A stretch of 10,844 bases of DNA from Pyrinomonadaceae bacterium. GTDB taxonomy: Bacteria; Acidobacteriota; Blastocatellia; Pyrinomonadales; Pyrinomonadaceae. The notes below the pieces were generated by a model. It had not been told where the DNA came from and did no database searches. It saw nothing but the letters and a program-made list of their open reading frames with translations. Shown piece after piece: positions 7,665 through 10,844 of the stretch. The DNA is taken from positions 1 to 10,844 of the forward strand of contig JACDAW010000269.1 in NCBI GenBank assembly GCA_013695245.1, in the 5' to 3' direction. The translations under genes were made by a program, and so were the position numbers. Numbering within the stretch: the stretch's first letter is position 1; each line of letters begins with the position of its first letter.

Positions 7665-7907
7665 ATGGAAACAGTTAGCACAGACAGCCTGAAAGAGCAT
7701 TTGATGTCAACCGACGCGGAATTTCGTGAGTTGGCACGCGAACACGGCACGTATGAAGCGCGTCTTAGCCAGTTAGCTTCGCTGGCTTATCCGAGCGATG
7801 AAGAACAAATCGAAGAGACGACATTGAAGAAGAAAAAACTCGCCCTTAAAGATCAGATGCAATCCATTATGCTCCGTCACCAGACGACTGCAAACACCGC
7901 GCACTGA
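7665..7907 (+). CDS. DUF465 / YdcH-like small coiled-coil protein
   Basis: This 80-residue protein fits the DUF465 (YdcH) family in length and pattern: an N-terminal ESLKEHL-type helix (here DSLKEHLMSTDAEFREL), then HGTYEARLSQLA, the linker YPSDEEQIEE and a lysine-rich helix LKKKKLALKDQMQSIML. It should form a cytosolic helical hairpin. No enzyme activity is known for the family and its role remains unclear. The frame extends upstream to a TTG at 7611, but the ATG at 7665 is preceded by AAAGGAG at 7647-7653 (11-base spacing) and gives the normal family length, so it was chosen. A strong hairpin follows 32 bases after the stop. It shares no obvious function with rimI before it or psd after it. 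Confidence 0.88.
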   Translation: METVSTDSLKEHLMSTDAEFRELAREHGTYEARLSQLASLAYPSDEEQIEETTLKKKKLALKDQMQSIMLRHQTTANTAH

Positions 7908-7939
7908 ATTGACTGTCGCGTAGAAATTCTCGAAACCTC

Positions 7940-7975
7940 CGAAGCGGGGTTGCTTAAATCGGCAGCCCCGCTTCG
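7940..7975 (+). terminator. Strong hairpin, likely intrinsic terminator between the DUF465 gene and psd
   Basis: The arms 7940-7953 and 7962-7975 form a 14-pair stem: ten perfect pairs (CGAAGCGGGG with CCCCGCTTCG), one T-G wobble, then three more pairs, around an eight-base loop. TTTGATTTAT follows, a T-run broken by G and A, so termination may be partial. Only 32 bases separate the hairpin from the psd start. Confidence 0.7.
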
Positions 7976-8007
7976 TTTGATTTATAACCTTAAGGACGAA
8001 TCTTCAA

Positions 8008-8622
8008 GTGGTACGTGATGGAATCCCATTCGTGCTGGTGCCAATCGTCGTCGCAGCCATTTTGCTCGTCGCCGGTTACTGGCCGCTCGCGCTGACGCTT
8101 TTTTTGATCGCCGCATTCATGGCGTTCTTCTTTCGCGATCCGCGTCGCCAGATACCGACTGATACGGCTCTCGTCGTCTCGCCCGCAGATGGGCGCGTCA
8201 CACGCGTCGAACGGCTCGATTCCAGCAACCCTGAGTCGCCGACAATCGTAAGTATCTTCCTTTCTGTTTTCGATGTGCATGTCAATCGCGCTCCGATTGC
8301 CGGGGAGGTGACTGATGTTTCTTACACGAAGGGGCGCTTTGTGATTGCCACACGCGCAGACGCAAGCATCGTTAACGAACAGAATGCGCTAACGATTCGT
8401 AACGAGCGCATTACGGTTGTGTGCAAGCAGATCGCGGGCGTGCTCGCGCGGCGCATCGTGTGTTGGAAAAAGGCTGGCGACCGTTTAACGCTCGGCGAGC
8501 GTTTCGGGCTGATTAAATTCAGCTCACGCACAGACCTTGTGTTGCCGCCGGAAGTGGACGTGGCGGTGACGGTCGGCGAGCGCGTGCGGGGCGGCATAAG
8601 CATTATCGGGAGGGTGCGCTGA
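8008..8622 (+). CDS. psd: Phosphatidylserine decarboxylase proenzyme (short, archaeal-type)
   Basis: Psd converts phosphatidylserine to phosphatidylethanolamine at the membrane, using a pyruvoyl group made by self-cleavage. The 204-residue protein matches the short class: RDGIPF at the N-terminus, two close hydrophobic segments (about 8-22 and 25-42), FFRDPRR (41-47), VSPADGRV (57-64) with likely catalytic D61, and FLSVFDVHVNRAP (84-96) with H91. The C-terminal FGLIKFSSRTDLVLP holds the processing site. Here it reads Ser172-Ser173 where the family normally has Gly-Ser; the serine that becomes pyruvoyl (codon 8524-8526) is kept. The GTG start at 8008 has AAGGA at 7992-7996 and gives a family-like N-terminus. 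It overlaps pssA by one base. No separate promoter is evident after the preceding hairpin. Confidence 0.93.
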   Translation: MVRDGIPFVLVPIVVAAILLVAGYWPLALTLFLIAAFMAFFFRDPRRQIPTDTALVVSPADGRVTRVERLDSSNPESPTIVSIFLSVFDVHVNRAPIAGEVTDVSYTKGRFVIATRADASIVNEQNALTIRNERITVVCKQIAGVLARRIVCWKKAGDRLTLGERFGLIKFSSRTDLVLPPEVDVAVTVGERVRGGISIIGRVR

Positions 8623-9509
8623 TGTCTGAAACCGCGATGCGGATCGAGGCGGAAGAGCCGACGGTGAGAGTTGAACGGCGCGGTTTGAAGAAGGGTTTGT
8701 ATCTCATCCCGTCGCTGTTTACGGCCGCCAACATCGGGATGGGTTTCTTCGCCGTGATGGGAACTTTGCGCGGCTTTCAACTTTTGGGAAGCGGCGGGGA
8801 AGCGCAACTGGCGCGCGCCGCCGAACATTTCGACGCGGCTTCAAAAGCCATCGGTTTAGCTGTGCTCTTCGACTCGCTTGACGGCAGGATCGCCCGCATG
8901 ACGAAGACGACGACCGAGATCGGCGTCCAACTCGATTCCATCGCTGACGTTTTAACCTTCGGCATTGCGCCAGCCGTGCTCGTCTATGCTTGGAGCTACG
9001 GTTCGGTGTTTGTCGAGGGAAGCGCGTTCCATAAACTCGGCTGGTTTCTATCGTTTTTGTTCGTAATCTGCGGAGCATTCCGATTGGCGCGCTTCAATGT
9101 GCAGGCGATGCGCCCGCGCGTGCTGGCGGAAGGGTCGGTGAAGGTTGACAAAAAAAGCTTCGTCGGATTGCCGATCCCGCCTGCCGCCGGACTGCTCGCC
9201 GCGATCATACACTTTGCTCCCGCGCCTCTCGCGCATCTCGATGCGCGACAAGGAGCACTCTACAGCGGCGCGATGATGATCCTTATTGCTTTGCTGGGAG
9301 CTTTAATGGTCAGCACAATTCGTTATACCAGTTTTAAATCGGTCGGGGCGACGCGCCGCAGCACGCGCGTGGCGATTGTCGCGCTCGCTTCCATCGGAAT
9401 GTTGATCTGGCTCTTCTCCAGATACGTGTTGCTTACGCTCGCTGCCGCATACGTTTTACATGGAGTCTTAGCGCGCTTCGGATCGATCTTCCGCCGCAAA
9501 AACAATTGA
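8622..9509 (+). CDS. pssA: CDP-diacylglycerol--serine O-phosphatidyltransferase
   Basis: PssA is a polytopic membrane enzyme that joins L-serine to CDP-diacylglycerol, giving phosphatidylserine and CMP; Psd encoded just upstream then makes phosphatidylethanolamine. The CDP-alcohol phosphotransferase signature is complete, with D84, D87, G88, A91, R92, G101, D105 and D109 in exact spacing, so it should be active. Of the 295 residues, hydrophobic segments at about 28-48, 76-86, 112-128, 138-154, 178-196, 213-231 and 248-276 are consistent with a six- to eight-helix protein. Between the first helix and the signature there is a polar loop (about 50-74) that appears longer than in typical relatives. 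The ATG overlaps the psd stop in TGATG, and GGGAGG at 8608-8613 is a good ribosome binding site. The two genes are clearly one operon. Confidence 0.95.
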   Translation: MSETAMRIEAEEPTVRVERRGLKKGLYLIPSLFTAANIGMGFFAVMGTLRGFQLLGSGGEAQLARAAEHFDAASKAIGLAVLFDSLDGRIARMTKTTTEIGVQLDSIADVLTFGIAPAVLVYAWSYGSVFVEGSAFHKLGWFLSFLFVICGAFRLARFNVQAMRPRVLAEGSVKVDKKSFVGLPIPPAAGLLAAIIHFAPAPLAHLDARQGALYSGAMMILIALLGALMVSTIRYTSFKSVGATRRSTRVAIVALASIGMLIWLFSRYVLLTLAAAYVLHGVLARFGSIFRRKNN

Positions 9510-9567
9510 TAACTGGTCTTTAACGGGTGGCGGGGCGAGTTAGAAACTTTGAGAAGACACATTTAAC

Positions 9568-10728
9568 TTAATGCCTGCCACTTACCGCGTCCCCATCATT
9601 CAACGGGGATGAAAAAGCCAGAACGCCGTTTCGCGTTGTAATAATTAAAATGTTTCCTGTCATAATCGGTGAGGCTCCCGTGTTATTGTCTGTGCCGACC
9701 GGTAAGGTGTTCAATTGCTTGCCGTCCTGTGGATTTAAGACCACACACGCATCGCCAGAGAGTGGAGCGAAAAGCACCCCATCCTTTGTCGCCAGAGGTT
9801 GGGCAACAATCCTTCCAGCTAGCAACCGTTTCCATTGCAGCTTCCCGCGTTGCGGCGAAAAGGAATAAACGAAATTATCAAATGAGGCGGCGATTAGCCC
9901 TTCTTCCGTTAAGGCAACTGCTTGAACCCCGGCGCCAGTCCTCGTTCGCCACCGCAATTTTCCATTCGACACTTCCAAAGCATAGATATAACCGTCAACC
10001 GAGCCGAAAAAAATTAGCCTTCCGGCAACACTTACCGCCCCGCGCAAAGCTCCCCGCGTCCGATAACGCCAGAGTGGTTTTCCCGTCCTTTGTTGTAACG
10101 AAAATAACGTGCCGTCAGTGCTCCCGATGTAGATTTGATCGCCATGTAGAACAGGGGTGGAAGCAAAGCCGTTCGTGTGCTTAAATGTCCAGATGATGTC
10201 GCCGGTTTTTTTGTTGATTGCTAATACTTGCCCGTCTTCCGTTCCACCGTAAAGAGTTGTCTCGGTGCTAACGAGAGAGCCGCGAAAAGGGCGGGGAAGT
10301 GTGCGCATCCACAACGTGACCCCGGTCGCACTGCTTAATAAGCGCAATGTGCCGGTCGCGCGCGACTCCACGCCATTAGAAGCGTAAAACGTTTGAGACG
10401 CCACATATACGCCGCGCGGATCAGCGGATGGCGAGGCTGAAATTTCGCCGCCGGTTTCGGCACGCCAGGCGGTTGTGCCATCCTCGGACGACAAAGATAA
10501 TATGATGCCACGCGTCAGCGGCAAGTAGATGCGTCCATTATGCGCGGCGGGAGTAAGAATTGTTGTCTGTTCGTCTGCGGATTGATGTTGCCACAGAATT
10601 GTGAGAGGCTGCGAAAGCGCCAACGGCTGGTCAACTTGAGCAAATGCAGGCAGACTAGTCGGCGCTAAAAAGAAAACACACAGAAATAGTAAAATAAAAA
10701 TTCGATATTGTATAAACACGTGGCACAA
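9568..10728 (-). CDS. Exported PQQ-type beta-propeller repeat protein (BamB-like)
   Basis: The 386-residue protein has a signal peptide: basic R9, hydrophobic core at 10-22 and a likely signal peptidase I site after AFA at residue 30. No lipobox cysteine is seen, so it is probably periplasmic and not a lipoprotein. The rest is a beta-propeller of seven or eight blades, marked by tryptophans at 46, 88, 140, 180, 220, 260 and 299, mostly 40 residues apart in G-K-x-x-W settings. Motifs such as IYIGSTDGTLFSL are typical of PQQ/BamB-like repeats. Binding of the cofactor PQQ is not implied; such propellers are often scaffolds. No ATG is available: TTG at 10728 (GGAA upstream) or GTG at 10719 could start it. 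It converges on pssA with 58 bases between. Its base composition looks somewhat more AT-rich than that of the other genes here. Confidence 0.9.
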   Translation of the reverse strand: MCHVFIQYRIFILLFLCVFFLAPTSLPAFAQVDQPLALSQPLTILWQHQSADEQTTILTPAAHNGRIYLPLTRGIILSLSSEDGTTAWRAETGGEISASPSADPRGVYVASQTFYASNGVESRATGTLRLLSSATGVTLWMRTLPRPFRGSLVSTETTLYGGTEDGQVLAINKKTGDIIWTFKHTNGFASTPVLHGDQIYIGSTDGTLFSLQQRTGKPLWRYRTRGALRGAVSVAGRLIFFGSVDGYIYALEVSNGKLRWRTRTGAGVQAVALTEEGLIAASFDNFVYSFSPQRGKLQWKRLLAGRIVAQPLATKDGVLFAPLSGDACVVLNPQDGKQLNTLPVGTDNNTGASPIMTGNILIITTRNGVLAFSSPLNDGDAVSGRH

Positions 10729-10779
10729 AATTATTCCAGCAGCGATTAAAACAAGCGTTTTTTAGTAAATCTCTTAAGT

Positions 10780-10806
10780 ATTATATGGCTAAGAGGTCAT
10801 AATCAA
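10780..10806 (-). promoter_or_regulatory. Possible promoter of the beta-propeller gene
   Basis: On the minus strand a perfect -10 box TATAAT (10780-10785) is preceded by TTGATT (10801-10806) at 15 bases, shorter than the ideal 17. The -35 box lies within a small dyad, ATCAA-2-TTGAT (10802-10813). The leader to the TTG start would be about 45 bases. The rest of the right end (10807-10844) is AT-rich; an ATG at 10824 on the plus strand opens seven codons to the window edge and might begin a divergent gene, but it cannot be judged. Confidence 0.4.
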
Positions 10807-10844
10807 TTTTGATCATAAAACTCATGTCAGACGCGAATTTCCCT

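Noticed and set aside
7983..7988. TATAAC just before psd as a possible -10 box.
   Set aside because: There is no -35 box or extended -10, and transcription from it would start at or beyond the psd ribosome binding site.

Overview
The window looks like ordinary chromosomal DNA from a free-living bacterium, most likely an acidobacterium of the Blastocatellia/Pyrinomonas type. That placement is an inference. It rests on a Ser/Thr kinase with an N-terminal half zinc ribbon and a C-terminal extracytoplasmic domain, on a short Psd followed directly by PssA, on a moderately high G+C content rich in GCGC, and on frequent GTG/TTG starts. No rRNA, tRNA, CRISPR array, insertion sequence or phage gene was found.

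Left half (1-6073) is all on the minus strand. In order of transcription it holds a transmembrane Ser/Thr protein kinase (6073-4163), an aldo/keto reductase with its own good sigma70-like promoter (3989-3003), an unrecognised 240-residue conserved-looking protein (2911-2189), and mutS (1995 to the left edge). MutS is cut by the window edge just after its Walker A motif. The gaps between these genes are 91 to 193 bases, so they are probably several short transcription units and not one operon.

Right of a divergent intergenic region (about 6074-6281), the plus strand carries tsaB and rimI, which overlap by 19 bases. These make a tRNA t6A biosynthesis subunit and a protein N-terminal acetyltransferase. 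A small DUF465/YdcH-like gene follows with its own promoter, then a strong hairpin, then psd and pssA overlapping by one base. PssA makes phosphatidylserine from CDP-diacylglycerol and serine, and Psd decarboxylates it to phosphatidylethanolamine, so this pair is the complete two-step PE branch. The right end is a convergent minus-strand gene for an exported PQQ-type beta-propeller protein, with an AT-rich upstream region.

Nothing here amounts to a new multigene system. The points most worth a second look are the Ser-Ser processing site of Psd in place of Gly-Ser, two perfect dyads set in the -10 and spacer of the aldo/keto reductase promoter, a short upstream reading frame in the tsaB leader, a terminator-like hairpin just before psd with no visible promoter after it, and the unidentified 240-residue protein. 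No gap without a gene exceeds 300 bases.
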